Positions 26,085-34,206 of a stretch of 64,000 nt of DNA are shown here, piece by piece (the first letter of the stretch is position 1; every line of letters starts with the position of its first letter). A program made the position numbers and the translations under genes. The DNA comes from Flexivirga caeni (GTDB lineage Bacteria; Actinomycetota; Actinomycetes; Actinomycetales; Dermatophilaceae): contig NZ_RJJQ01000011.1 in assembly GCF_003724155.1 (NCBI RefSeq), positions 142,243 to 206,242 of the forward strand, read 5' to 3'. The notes under the pieces are model-generated. The model was not told the origin of the DNA and searched no databases. It was given only the letters and a program-made list of their open reading frames with translations.

Positions 26085-26777
26085 TCAGGCCGGCAGGTGC
26101 AGGTGCTGGCCGACGAAGATCAGGTTCGGGTTGTTCACGGTGCCCTTGTTGGCAGCGTAGAGCTCCTGCCAGCCACCCTTGATGTGCAGCTTCTCGGCGA
26201 GCTGGCTCAGCGTGTCGCCGGCCTTGACCGTGACGGTCTTGCCGGAGATCGCGACCTGCGGGACCGAGGAGACCTTGGGTGCGGTGTAGGTGGGTCGCGC
26301 ACTGGAGCGCGACGTCTGCGGTGCACTGCTGGACTGCTGCTGGGCGGAGGACTGCGGAGCGGACTGCTTCGGAGCCGAGGACGCGGGCGGTGCGGTGACG
26401 GGCGAGCCGCCACCCTGGGTCAGGCCCGCGCGGACGGAGCAGACCGGCCAGGCGCCGGGGCCCTGGGAAGCCAGGACCTTCTCGGCGATGGTGATCTGGG
26501 CCGACTCGCTGGCCAGGTTGGCGTTGGACGCGTAGGCGCCACCGCCATACGCGATCCAGGTCGAGTGGGTGAACTGCAGGCCGCCGTAGAAACCGTTGCC
26601 GGTGTTGATCGACCAGTTGCCACCGCTCTCACACGCGGCGACGCGCTCCCAGGTGCTCAACGAGGCAGCGTGGGCGCTACCTGCGGTGGCGACGCCGGCT
26701 GCGGCGAGCGCTGCGGCGGCGGCAACCCCGATGCCGACGACGCGGGTCTTGCTGCTGAGGTTCTTGCTGAGGTCCAT
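26085..26777 (-). CDS. rpf: resuscitation-promoting factor (Rpf domain plus LysM), secreted
   Basis: 230 aa from the ATG at 26777, chosen for the GGAGAGG site just upstream. A signal peptide covers residues 1-37 (basic start, Ala-rich core, cleavage near GSAHA-A). The Rpf transglycosylase-like domain is at 38-118 with catalytic E50 in VAACESGGNW and NGFYGGLQFTHSTW. A Ser/Pro/Gln-rich linker leads to a C-terminal LysM domain (about 181-229, VTVKAGDTLSQLAEKLHI) that binds peptidoglycan. The protein cleaves cell-wall glycan and promotes regrowth from dormancy. A ydaO-type leader precedes it, which ties it to c-di-AMP. Confidence 0.95.
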   Translation of the reverse strand: MDLSKNLSSKTRVVGIGVAAAAALAAAGVATAGSAHAASLSTWERVAACESGGNWSINTGNGFYGGLQFTHSTWIAYGGGAYASNANLASESAQITIAEKVLASQGPGAWPVCSVRAGLTQGGGSPVTAPPASSAPKQSAPQSSAQQQSSSAPQTSRSSARPTYTAPKVSSVPQVAISGKTVTVKAGDTLSQLAEKLHIKGGWQELYAANKGTVNNPNLIFVGQHLHLPA

Positions 26778-26782
26778 TGATT

Positions 26783-26965
26783 CCTCTCCTGACGTGCGCA
26801 TACGGGGTTAGCTGTCGGGTCGGGCTGTCAGGTGCCCGGCAGGTCCGCGGACCTGCTCTCACCCCAAGGCTGCGGTTGCAACCAGATTGGGTTCCCCATC
26901 CTCGTCGTGCCTCCGGGACCATCCCGGGCTGTGGTGGCCGCTCGACGAGGTTGTGCGCAGCGAGC
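26783..26965 (-). promoter_or_regulatory. ydaO-yuaA (c-di-AMP) riboswitch in the rpf leader
   Basis: On the minus strand the leader carries the conserved blocks GGGGAACCCA (26899 to about 26888), TTGGGGTGAGAGC (about 26868-26856), and GACAGCTAACCCCGTATGCG just before the ribosome-binding site (about 26817-26797). The same order occurs in the ydaO leaders of actinobacterial rpf genes. In that class c-di-AMP binding turns expression off. The 5' boundary is approximate. Beyond it, 26966-27238 holds the rpf promoter region; I see only scattered TGTGA half-sites there. Confidence 0.82.
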
Positions 26966-27238
26966 CACAGACAGTAGGGGCCGGAACTGAACAGGGGGCG
27001 CAGTCCCGGTGATGGGTCGTACCGTCGCCAGGGGGACGAGGTTTGAACCACCGAACGATGAAACTACGTGGTCCGGCGAGGATTTCCAAGTCGGACCGTG
27101 ATCATTTCGTGACTTTTGTGGAAAAAGTCAGCGAGATCACATAACACTGGTGGCGTGCGTCACATCTGTCACGCTGGTATACGTCCGGCTGGGCACCGCG
27201 CAGGCGGTCTGCGATGCGCAGGACTACGGCCGGTGAAG

Positions 27239-28624
27239 TCACCAGGGCAACGGCTCGGACAGGTCGCGCGGGTCGGCGGGCGCCGACCAGCCTTCCTCGG
27301 TGCGCACGTAGGACAGCGCCGGGCCGTCCTCGACCAGGCGGCGCACGCCGGTGATCAGCCGGTCGACGTGCTCGCCGGTGGTGGCCAGGCCCAGGCTGGC
27401 GCGGACGGCGGAGGCGCCATCACCCACGATCGCATCGCACAGCAGGTGGGCGCAGAACCGGCCGTCGCGTACGGCGATGGCGTGCTCGTCCGCGAGCACC
27501 TGCGAGACCAGCGACGGGTCGTAGCCCTCGACTGTGAACGTCACGACGCCGACGTTCGGCCGGTCGCCGAGCGCGCTGACGATGCGGACGCCGTCGATGG
27601 CCGACAGCCCGGCCGAGAGGCGCGCGTAGAGCTGGGCCTCGTGCGCCTCGATCGTGGCGCGGTTCGCGCGCAGGGCGGCGCAGGCAGCCGCGATCGCGAT
27701 GGCGCCGGTGGCGTTGGGCGTGCCGCCCTCGTGCCGGGCCGGGCCGGTCTGCCAGTCGGTGCGCTCCCGGCGGACACGTATCGTCGCTCCGCCCGCAGGC
27801 AGGTAGGGATCGGCGGCGTCCAGCCAGTCGCGCCGGCCCGCGAGCACGCCTGCGCCATACGGGGCATAGAGCTTGTGGCCGGAGAAGGCGACCCAGTCAA
27901 CGTCCAGGGCGTCGATGTCCAGGGGCACGTGCGGTGCGTATTGCGCGGCGTCCAGCACCGTACGGGCACCGAACTTCCTTGCTACAGCGGAGAGTTCGGC
28001 GACCGGCCAGATCTCGCCGGTGACGTTGCAGGCACCGGTGATCACGACGAGCGTGTGTTCCGCGTCCGTATGACGCAGCGCCTCGCGCAAGAGGCGCACC
28101 GCGTGCTCCGCGCTGCCCGGGACCGGCAGGCGCGTGGTGCGCTCCTCCGGCCACGGCAGCAGGGCGGCGTGATGTGCCGACTCCCAGGCGAAGACCTGCG
28201 TGTTCTGCGGGAGGCAGTGCGCGAGGAGACGCAACGCGTCGGTGGTGTTGCGGGTGAAGACGACTTCGTCGCCCGGGCGGGCTCCGACGAAGCTCGCGAC
28301 CTCGGCGCGCGCAGCCTCGAACCAGGCCGTCGTGACGCGGCTGGCGTAGCCGGCTCCGCGGTGGACCGAGCCGTAGCGACGCTCGGTCGTCCGGACCGCC
28401 TCCGCGACGGAGACGAGTGCGGGGGTCGTCGCACCGTGGTCGAAGTTGGCGTAGTCGGTGACCGTCCGGTGCACCGTGGGGACGCCGAGCTCGGCGGACA
28501 CCGTGCGCGGGAGGCTCTGGGCTGACCGCGACGGTGCCGGGCGTGAGGGCGCCGGGCGTGAGGTCCGGGCTGCACCGAATGATGCGGTCGCGGTGTCCTG
28601 CAGGGGGTCGATGGTGATGCTCAA
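27239..28624 (-). CDS. class V aminotransferase, cysteine desulfurase-like
   Basis: 461 aa from a TTG start at 28624 supported by AAGGAG nine bases upstream. Fold-type I PLP enzyme with K251 in VAFSGHKLYAPYGAG, H151/H152 in SAHHAALLPW, and a C-terminal GRFCAHLLC that places a cysteine where SufS-type desulfurases have theirs. Residues 20-37 are a short repeat (RPAPSRPAPSR), and the N-terminal extension of about 55 residues is unusual. It lies directly behind a SAM-IV riboswitch, so a part in sulfur amino-acid metabolism is likely; desulfurase, lyase or isomerase activity cannot be told apart by sequence. Confidence 0.82.
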   Translation of the reverse strand: MSITIDPLQDTATASFGAARTSRPAPSRPAPSRSAQSLPRTVSAELGVPTVHRTVTDYANFDHGATTPALVSVAEAVRTTERRYGSVHRGAGYASRVTTAWFEAARAEVASFVGARPGDEVVFTRNTTDALRLLAHCLPQNTQVFAWESAHHAALLPWPEERTTRLPVPGSAEHAVRLLREALRHTDAEHTLVVITGACNVTGEIWPVAELSAVARKFGARTVLDAAQYAPHVPLDIDALDVDWVAFSGHKLYAPYGAGVLAGRRDWLDAADPYLPAGGATIRVRRERTDWQTGPARHEGGTPNATGAIAIAAACAALRANRATIEAHEAQLYARLSAGLSAIDGVRIVSALGDRPNVGVVTFTVEGYDPSLVSQVLADEHAIAVRDGRFCAHLLCDAIVGDGASAVRASLGLATTGEHVDRLITGVRRLVEDGPALSYVRTEEGWSAPADPRDLSEPLPW

Positions 28625-28689
28625 CGTGCTGCTCCTTCGCCGATCGAGGGATCGACGGAAGATGCAAGGCAGAGTCGATCCGCGCTTGC

Positions 28690-28792
28690 CGACGTGTTGT
28701 CACGCCGGCCCGGTCGTCACCCGGAGCACCCCACCGCGGTGGAGGGTTGCCGCTCAGCAAGCCGGGGCTTCGCGCTGAGACTCATGACCTGA
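28690..28792 (-). promoter_or_regulatory. SAM-IV riboswitch upstream of the class V aminotransferase gene
   Basis: Read on the minus strand from 28789: GGTCATGAG, then AAGCCCCGGCTTGCTGAGCG, GCAACCCTCC, ACCGCGGTGGGGTGCTCCGG, GTGACGACC (ending near 28710). These blocks and the outer GGTC/GACC pairing match the SAM-IV class of actinobacteria, and about 20 bases beyond could form the extra pseudoknot. SAM binding normally lowers expression. It sits 66-170 bases before the TTG start at 28624. Confidence 0.88.
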
Positions 28793-28858
28793 GACGGGAC
28801 GTTACTACGGCTCATCACCGCCGTGGAAGCCGTGTCCGAACCGTGGGAACTGCGGCGG

Positions 28859-28900
28859 GAGTATGCCCAGCGCGCGGTGGGGCGCGCGCTGGGCATACTC
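28859..28900. repeat. 18-bp perfect hairpin, dispersed GAGTATGCCCAGCGCGCG family
   Basis: Arms at 28859-28876 and 28883-28900 pair perfectly around GTGGGG. A diverged relative, with GAGCATGCCCAGCGCGCG on the left arm, is at 49286-49326. It lies in the gap between the SAM-IV leader and the acetyltransferase remnant; no gene ends here that would need a terminator. Confidence 0.7.
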
Positions 28901-28921
28901 GGCAGGGCGCCGAGGGTTGCC

Positions 28922-29042
28922 TGGCGCCATGCCGAGGGGGTCGGAGTCCAGTGCCCGGGTAGAGGTTCACCGTGAGCAGGCACGGATTTTCCGGACCCAC
29001 AGATGGATCTCATCGAGTGCCAGGAATCCGCCTCCTCGTATA
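28922..29042 (-). pseudogene. remnant of the 3' end of a GNAT acetyltransferase gene
   Basis: These ~120 bp match 30011-30133, the last 30-odd codons and following bases of the intact GNAT gene at 30037-30507, in the same orientation and at roughly 80% identity by eye. Shared words include GGCACGGATTTTCCGG and GCCAGGAATCC. The copy has single-base deletions (GCGGATTCC for GCGGGATTCC on the minus strand) that break the frame. It is a dead duplicate. Confidence 0.75.
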
Positions 29043-29127
29043 CCTCTTGCCGGCGACCGAACGTCGGCTTAGACCTAATTCACGGTGTGGTGACGGTCTA
29101 CGTGACCACGGGAGGATGGGCCTTGTC

Positions 29128-29721
29128 ATGAGGGTACGAAGGTTTGCTGTTGCCGGGCTTGCGCCGGTCGTTCTTGCTGTGGCATTTATCGTGTCCATCG
29201 TGCCATCTCGGGCGGCGCCCGGCAGTGGCGCGAGAGGTCAGACCGACGCGGCGTTGGCTGCGTCGGCGACGCGCCTTCACGGACTCGACAACCTGCGGGC
29301 CGCGATCGATGCGGTGCCGTCGCGCTATGGCGGAGTGGCAACAGAGGGGGACGCCTCGGTGACGGCGTGTGACACCGGCAACGACACCAACGCATCCGCT
29401 GATGAGGGTCCCACCGCGTCCGTGGATAACGCTATTGCCGCTCTCCGGCAGGAGGGCGCCGCCGTCACGGTCAAGCCGTGCAGGTACTCGCTGGACGACC
29501 TCCATCGCGTCCTCGCGCAGGTCACCGCATCGTCGCTGTTTGCGGCGAACGGTGTCACGCTTCGGCGTTGGGGTATTGATTACAGTGCGAACGCTGTCGA
29601 AATTGGCGTTGATGCGACCCCGTCGGGATTCGCCGCGAAAGTTGCAGCGCAGTGGGGATCTGCGGTGTACCTCACCGTTTCGCCCAGCGTCGGACTTCAG
29701 TCGACAACTACCATGAGGTGA
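29128..29721 (+). CDS. putative secreted protein of unknown function
   Basis: 197 aa from an ATG at 29128, with GGAGG 12 bases upstream; an ATG at 29116 in the same frame is too close to that site. Residues 1-30 form a signal peptide (basic MRVRRFAV, hydrophobic core, SRAA-P). The mature protein has two cysteines near each other in the middle that could form a disulfide, and a C-terminal block WGIDYSANAVEIGVD. That block faintly recalls the start of secreted chymotrypsin-like proteins, but there is no catalytic triad. Unrecognised family. It lies between the two GNAT 3' repeats. Confidence 0.6.
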   Translation: MRVRRFAVAGLAPVVLAVAFIVSIVPSRAAPGSGARGQTDAALAASATRLHGLDNLRAAIDAVPSRYGGVATEGDASVTACDTGNDTNASADEGPTASVDNAIAALRQEGAAVTVKPCRYSLDDLHRVLAQVTASSLFAANGVTLRRWGIDYSANAVEIGVDATPSGFAAKVAAQWGSAVYLTVSPSVGLQSTTTMR

Positions 29722-29732
29722 GCCGAATCCCG

Positions 29733-29813
29733 ATGAGGATGAGCGCAAAGCGTTGGACGCCCACTATTGTCCCTGTGTTGCTCATGGCGTTCACGAAAGG
29801 TCATGTGGCGTAG
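29733..29813 (+). pseudogene. 26-codon remnant resembling the start of a secreted protein; rest of gap degenerate
   Basis: A 26-codon ORF (MRMSAKRWTPTIVPVLLMAF and six more) looks like a signal-peptide start cut off by TAG. It has the same basic-then-hydrophobic plan as the secreted protein just upstream, so it may be the ruin of a second copy. The remaining bases to 30036 have relaxed base composition and no convincing frame. Confidence 0.35.
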
Positions 29814-30036
29814 GCAAAGTCAGGTCGACCACCCCTCAATTAGAACGTCTGTCTTTCGCCATCGAGACGGCGGCAACACGAGATCTGTGCCCAACCAGCG
29901 CGAACCACTCCTGCGGCACGATTCGGCAAGCAACCCGAGCCACCGGCAGTTGCGGAGCCACAGCGGCGCGACGCGAAGGCATCTGCAGACTCTCGATTCA
30001 GCCAGGACGCTGGTGCCACTCCGAGGGGACCGGAGT

Positions 30037-30507
30037 TCAGTGCTCGGCTAGAGGCTTCACCATGATCAGGCACGGATTTTCCGGGCCCCAAAGGTCGGTC
30101 TCATCCATTGCCAGGAATCCCGCCTTCTCGTAGAAGTGCCGGGTCCGGGCGTAGTTGGCGTCCGCGCTCGACGGGCCCAAGGTCTTCACTTCGAGCAATC
30201 GCACTCCGTGCAGCGCCGTATCGGCCTCAAGTGCACGCAGCATCTCTGAGCCGATTCCTTTGCCGTGCGACGACCGGTCGACCACGATCAGGTGGATTTC
30301 GGCGGCGTGCGGAAACTGCCGCCTGACCAGCATGACGCCGACAACTACGCCTGCATCATTCCTCACGGTCCACGTTTCCATGGTGCGGGCTGCCTCGATG
30401 TAATCCGCATTCGCGGCTGGCTCCCCGAACCACCCGGGCACGCTCGCCAGCAAGCGAGCGACTTCGCCTGGTAGGCACGCGTCTTGGCGTGCGGTCGCGA
30501 CCACCAC
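30037..30507 (-). CDS. GNAT-family N-acetyltransferase
   Basis: 156 aa starting at a GTG at 30507. Acetyl-CoA loop VVDRSSHGKGIGSEML and the following YARTRHFYEKAGF are typical of GNAT proteins that modify small molecules or residues. Substrate is unknown. The last ~100 bp plus about 26 bp beyond the stop are duplicated, with frameshifts, at 28922-29042. It is divergent from ftsK. Confidence 0.85.
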   Translation of the reverse strand: MVVATARQDACLPGEVARLLASVPGWFGEPAANADYIEAARTMETWTVRNDAGVVVGVMLVRRQFPHAAEIHLIVVDRSSHGKGIGSEMLRALEADTALHGVRLLEVKTLGPSSADANYARTRHFYEKAGFLAMDETDLWGPENPCLIMVKPLAEH

Positions 30508-30677
30508 GGGCGGAACCTTACGCGGGCTGCTGGCGAGCGGTCGACGGATTTTCGCACCTGGCGTCTACTTCCAGGCGGCCGCACCGGCTCTCGATCCGGC
30601 GCCCCGGGCGGCGTCACGCGCCAGGAGCCCGGCGTGTTTCGTATGAGGCTGGTGAGACTCTCGCGTACGGTGGTTCA

Positions 30678-33446
30678 GTGGCTACTCGCTCGTCCTCGTC
30701 GACCGCGCGCGCGACCCGCAGCAAGTCCGGGTCGGGCGGGTCCGGTGCGCGTTCACGTCCCGCCTCGGGGCGCAGTTCGACGCGCCCGCCGGCCAAGAAG
30801 GCGACCGGCGCCACGGCCCGGTCCGGCGGCAAGCCCGCCAGCGGTGGACTGCCGCTGCCGTTGCGCGCCGCCAAAGGCACCTGGATGGGTGTCGCCCACG
30901 TCGCCGGCGGTGCGGCGCGTCGCGTCGGGCACTCCGCGCGCGATCTCGAGCCCGAACTCCGCCGTGACGGGCTGGGTTTCGCCCTCATCGCGGCAGCCGT
31001 GGTCATTGCGGCTCGCGAGTGGTGGAGTCTGAGCGGCCCGGCGGGCAGCGTCATACACGCCATCGTCGCAGGCACCTTCGGTCTCGGTGCGCTCGTCCTG
31101 CCGCTGGTGCTGGTGCTGACCGGCGTGCACCTGATGCGTTCACCGCGAGGTGATCAGGGCACCAACCGGGTGATGATCGGCCTGGCGCTCTTCGCGATCG
31201 CGGTGTGCGGGATCACCAGCATTGCCAAGGGCATTCCGCAACCGAACCAGACCGCCGCATTGCGCGGCGCCGGCGGGATCATCGGATTCCTGGCCAGCAG
31301 CCCGGTCGTCGCCGCCGTGCACACGGCCGGCGCCATGGTGCTGCTGGTGCTGCTGCTCGTCTTCAGCGTGCTGGTGATGACGGCGACGCCGGTGACGATG
31401 ATCCCCGCTCGCCTCGCGGTGCTGCGCGAGCGGCTCTTCGCGCACAGCAGTCTTCACGACGACGGTGACGAAGCCATCGACGCGGTTGCGCAAGACCTGC
31501 ACGGCGACCAGATTGACGGCGGCAAGCGCCGCCGCCGGCGCAAGGGCAAGAGCGCGGAGGGCGACCCCGGCCTGGACGGCGACGAGGCCTTCGAGCAGGC
31601 GGCGATCGTCACCCCGAGGCGCACCAAGAGCGGCCGGGTGCTGCGGCCGGGGGAGAAGGACCCCGGCGACTCCGAGCCGTATGACGGTGCACACGAGGCG
31701 CCTGCCGTCGAAAGCACGCCCGCCGACACACGCGGCGCCGGCAAGCCTGCCTCCGACCGGCGCGGCGCGATGCCGCTGCCCGGCACCAAGGGCGGCCCGC
31801 CCGAGGCCCCCACGACCGACGTCCCGCTGCAGGCGCCCCCGACCACACCGCTGCCACAGCGTGTCGAGCAACTCCAGCTGGCCGGCGACGTCACCTACAC
31901 GCTGCCGCCGAACGACGTGCTGCAGCCCGGCACCCCGCCGAAGTCTCGCTCGGCCGCCAACGACCGCGTGGTCGAGGCACTGACCGACACGCTCGACTCA
32001 TTCGGCGTCGACGCGCAAGTCACCGGCTTCACCCGCGGTCCGACGGTGACCCGCTACGAGGTCGAACTCGGCCAGGGCACCAAGGTCGAGCGGGTCACCG
32101 CTCTCTCCAAGAACATCGCGTATGCCGTGGCCTCCGCCGACGTCCGCATCCTGTCGCCGATCCCGGGCAAGTCCGCGATCGGCATCGAGATCCCCAACAC
32201 CGACCGCGAGAAGGTCAGCCTCGGCGACGTGTTGCGCAGCAACACCGCGCGCAGCAACACGCACCCGATGGTGATGGGCGTCGGCAAGGACGTCGAAGGC
32301 GGTTACGTCATCGCCAATCTCGCGAAGATGCCGCACCTGCTGGTCGCAGGTGCGACCGGCGCCGGCAAGTCGTCCTTCGTCAACTCGATGATCACCTCGA
32401 TCATGATGCGGTCGACCCCGGACGAGGTGCGGATGGTGCTGGTCGACCCCAAGCGGGTGGAACTCACGGCATACGAAGGCATTCCGCACCTCATCACACC
32501 GATCATCACCAATCCCAAGAAGGCCGCCGAGGCGCTGCAGTGGGTCGTGCGCGAAATGGACACGCGCTACGACGATCTCGCGGCGTTCGGCTACAAGCAC
32601 ATCGACGACTTCAACAAGGCCGTGCGCGCCGGCAAGGTGACTCCGCCGCCGGGGTCGCAGCGGGTCATGCAGACCTACCCCTACCTGCTGGTCATCGTCG
32701 ACGAGCTCGCCGACCTGATGATGGTCGCGCCGCGCGATGTCGAGGAGTCGATCGTCCGCATCACCCAGCTCGCCCGCGCCGCAGGCATCCACCTGGTGCT
32801 GGCGACCCAGCGCCCGTCGGTCGACGTGGTCACCGGCCTGATCAAGGCCAACGTCCCCTCGCGCATGGCGTTCGCCACCTCCTCACTCGCCGACTCGCGC
32901 GTGGTGCTGGACCAGCCGGGCGCCGAGAAGCTGATCGGTCAGGGTGACGCCCTCTTCCTGCCGATGGGCGCCTCCAAGCCGATGCGCGTGCAGGGCGCGT
33001 GGGTCACCGAAACCGAAGTGCAAGAAGTGGTTTCGCACGTTCGCGGCCAGCTCAAGCCCCGCTATCGCGACGACGTGCAGGTCTCCGCGCCGAAGAAGGA
33101 GATCGACGAGGACATCGGCGACGACCTCGACCTGCTGCTGCAGGCGGCCGAGCTCGTGGTCAACAGCCAGTTCGGCTCGACCTCGATGCTGCAGCGCAAG
33201 CTGCGGGTCGGTTTCGCCAAGGCCGGCCGGCTGATGGACCTGATGGAGAGCCGCGGCATCGTCGGCCCGTCGGAGGGTTCGAAGGCCCGCGACGTGCTCG
33301 TCAAACCCGACGACCTGCCCACCACTCTCGCGTTGCTGCGCGGCGACGATCCGCTGCCCGGCGAGCAGCCGTATGACGCCGCGGCCGACGACGACTCCGA
33401 CGGCAGCGAGGACGCCTGGCAGCTGACGGACCGGCGCGATGACTGA
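30678..33446 (+). CDS. ftsK: DNA translocase FtsK/SpoIIIE
   Basis: 922 aa from the GTG at 30678 (VATRSSSSTARATRS); the frame is open 63 codons further but that part reads as non-coding. The basic Ser/Arg-rich N terminus is followed by four membrane helices (about 105-235), then a charged linker of about 200 residues, then the motor. Walker A GATGAGKSS is at 558-566, and Walker B is LLVIVDELADLM. The C-terminal gamma domain (QFGSTSMLQRKLRVGFAKAG) binds polarity sequences. It pumps DNA through the division septum and activates dimer resolution. It overlaps the next gene by 8 bp. Confidence 0.96.
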   Translation: MATRSSSSTARATRSKSGSGGSGARSRPASGRSSTRPPAKKATGATARSGGKPASGGLPLPLRAAKGTWMGVAHVAGGAARRVGHSARDLEPELRRDGLGFALIAAAVVIAAREWWSLSGPAGSVIHAIVAGTFGLGALVLPLVLVLTGVHLMRSPRGDQGTNRVMIGLALFAIAVCGITSIAKGIPQPNQTAALRGAGGIIGFLASSPVVAAVHTAGAMVLLVLLLVFSVLVMTATPVTMIPARLAVLRERLFAHSSLHDDGDEAIDAVAQDLHGDQIDGGKRRRRRKGKSAEGDPGLDGDEAFEQAAIVTPRRTKSGRVLRPGEKDPGDSEPYDGAHEAPAVESTPADTRGAGKPASDRRGAMPLPGTKGGPPEAPTTDVPLQAPPTTPLPQRVEQLQLAGDVTYTLPPNDVLQPGTPPKSRSAANDRVVEALTDTLDSFGVDAQVTGFTRGPTVTRYEVELGQGTKVERVTALSKNIAYAVASADVRILSPIPGKSAIGIEIPNTDREKVSLGDVLRSNTARSNTHPMVMGVGKDVEGGYVIANLAKMPHLLVAGATGAGKSSFVNSMITSIMMRSTPDEVRMVLVDPKRVELTAYEGIPHLITPIITNPKKAAEALQWVVREMDTRYDDLAAFGYKHIDDFNKAVRAGKVTPPPGSQRVMQTYPYLLVIVDELADLMMVAPRDVEESIVRITQLARAAGIHLVLATQRPSVDVVTGLIKANVPSRMAFATSSLADSRVVLDQPGAEKLIGQGDALFLPMGASKPMRVQGAWVTETEVQEVVSHVRGQLKPRYRDDVQVSAPKKEIDEDIGDDLDLLLQAAELVVNSQFGSTSMLQRKLRVGFAKAGRLMDLMESRGIVGPSEGSKARDVLVKPDDLPTTLALLRGDDPLPGEQPYDAAADDDSDGSEDAWQLTDRRDD

Positions 33447-34182
33447 CGACGAGGACCGCACCCAGGAGATCCGCCGCGACGGTCCGCCGCCGTCGGTGCC
33501 GCGGGCGGCATCAGGAGACACCGCTCAGTACGCACGCCGGCCCACCGGCAACACGCCGCCGTTCGGTATGCCGGCAGGAGCCCCGCAGCCGCAGGCGGGC
33601 TACCAGCGGCCGGTCCCCGGCTACGCGCCTGCGCCGCCATCCGGCATACCTGCATCCGGCCGGCCCATGCTGCCGGTCGATCGCGGGTCGAGCGGTTTCC
33701 CGGCGGCGATCCTCGGCGCCGTCGTCGCGGCCCTGCTCGCGGTCGCGAGCTCCTACGCCAACTATCAAGCGGTCCTGCACAACGTCTCCCGCAACCCCGG
33801 GACGCTCAAGGGCTACCTGCTCGGCCTGCTCGGCACACTGCCCTGGCCGGCCGGCAGCAGTGGAAAATATCTCACGGCGCTGCTGGCCGGGGTGGTGATC
33901 ATCCTGGTGGTCTCGCTCGTGCTGATAATGGCCGCGACGATGTCCACCCGCGCGGGCAACGGCGGTTTCGCGGTGTTCCTCGCCGGGTGGCTGGCGGTGG
34001 TGATCGGCGGCGGCATTGCGGGCGTGGCCGCTGTGGAGATCTGGTCGACCGGTCCCACGATGCCCGGGGCTGCCGGGACGTTCGCGAACAGCGGTCTGGT
34101 CTGGGGTGCGTGGGTCGGGTGGATCCCCGGCCTCGTGGTCCTGGCCGCGCATGCCATGCGGCGCAAGCCGGTCAGCAGTTGA
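33439..34182 (+). CDS. membrane protein of unknown function, Pro-rich N terminus
   Basis: 247 aa. Residues 1-85 are hydrophilic and rich in Pro, Gly and Arg (TGNTPPFGMPAGAPQPQAG), probably disordered and cytoplasmic. Four hydrophobic helices follow (near 92-112, 148-172, 178-202 and 215-240). The first helix is followed by YANYQAVLHNVSRNPG. No family is recognised. Its start overlaps the ftsK stop region by 8 bp, so it is translated from the ftsK message and could work at the septum; that is inference from position only. Confidence 0.72.
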   Translation: MTDDEDRTQEIRRDGPPPSVPRAASGDTAQYARRPTGNTPPFGMPAGAPQPQAGYQRPVPGYAPAPPSGIPASGRPMLPVDRGSSGFPAAILGAVVAALLAVASSYANYQAVLHNVSRNPGTLKGYLLGLLGTLPWPAGSSGKYLTALLAGVVIILVVSLVLIMAATMSTRAGNGGFAVFLAGWLAVVIGGGIAGVAAVEIWSTGPTMPGAAGTFANSGLVWGAWVGWIPGLVVLAAHAMRRKPVSS

Positions 34183-34206
34183 ATCCCCGGCTCTGCCCGT
34201 GGCCGG

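Noticed and set aside
27116..27238. TGTGA/TCACA words upstream of rpf as a Crp site
   Set aside because: Only half-sites with wrong spacing were found, unlike the exact site at 21827-21842.
30489..30677. Longer N terminus for FtsK
   Set aside because: The extra 63 codons overlap the promoter region and divergent acetyltransferase start, and VATRSSSSTARATRS is the usual type of FtsK start.
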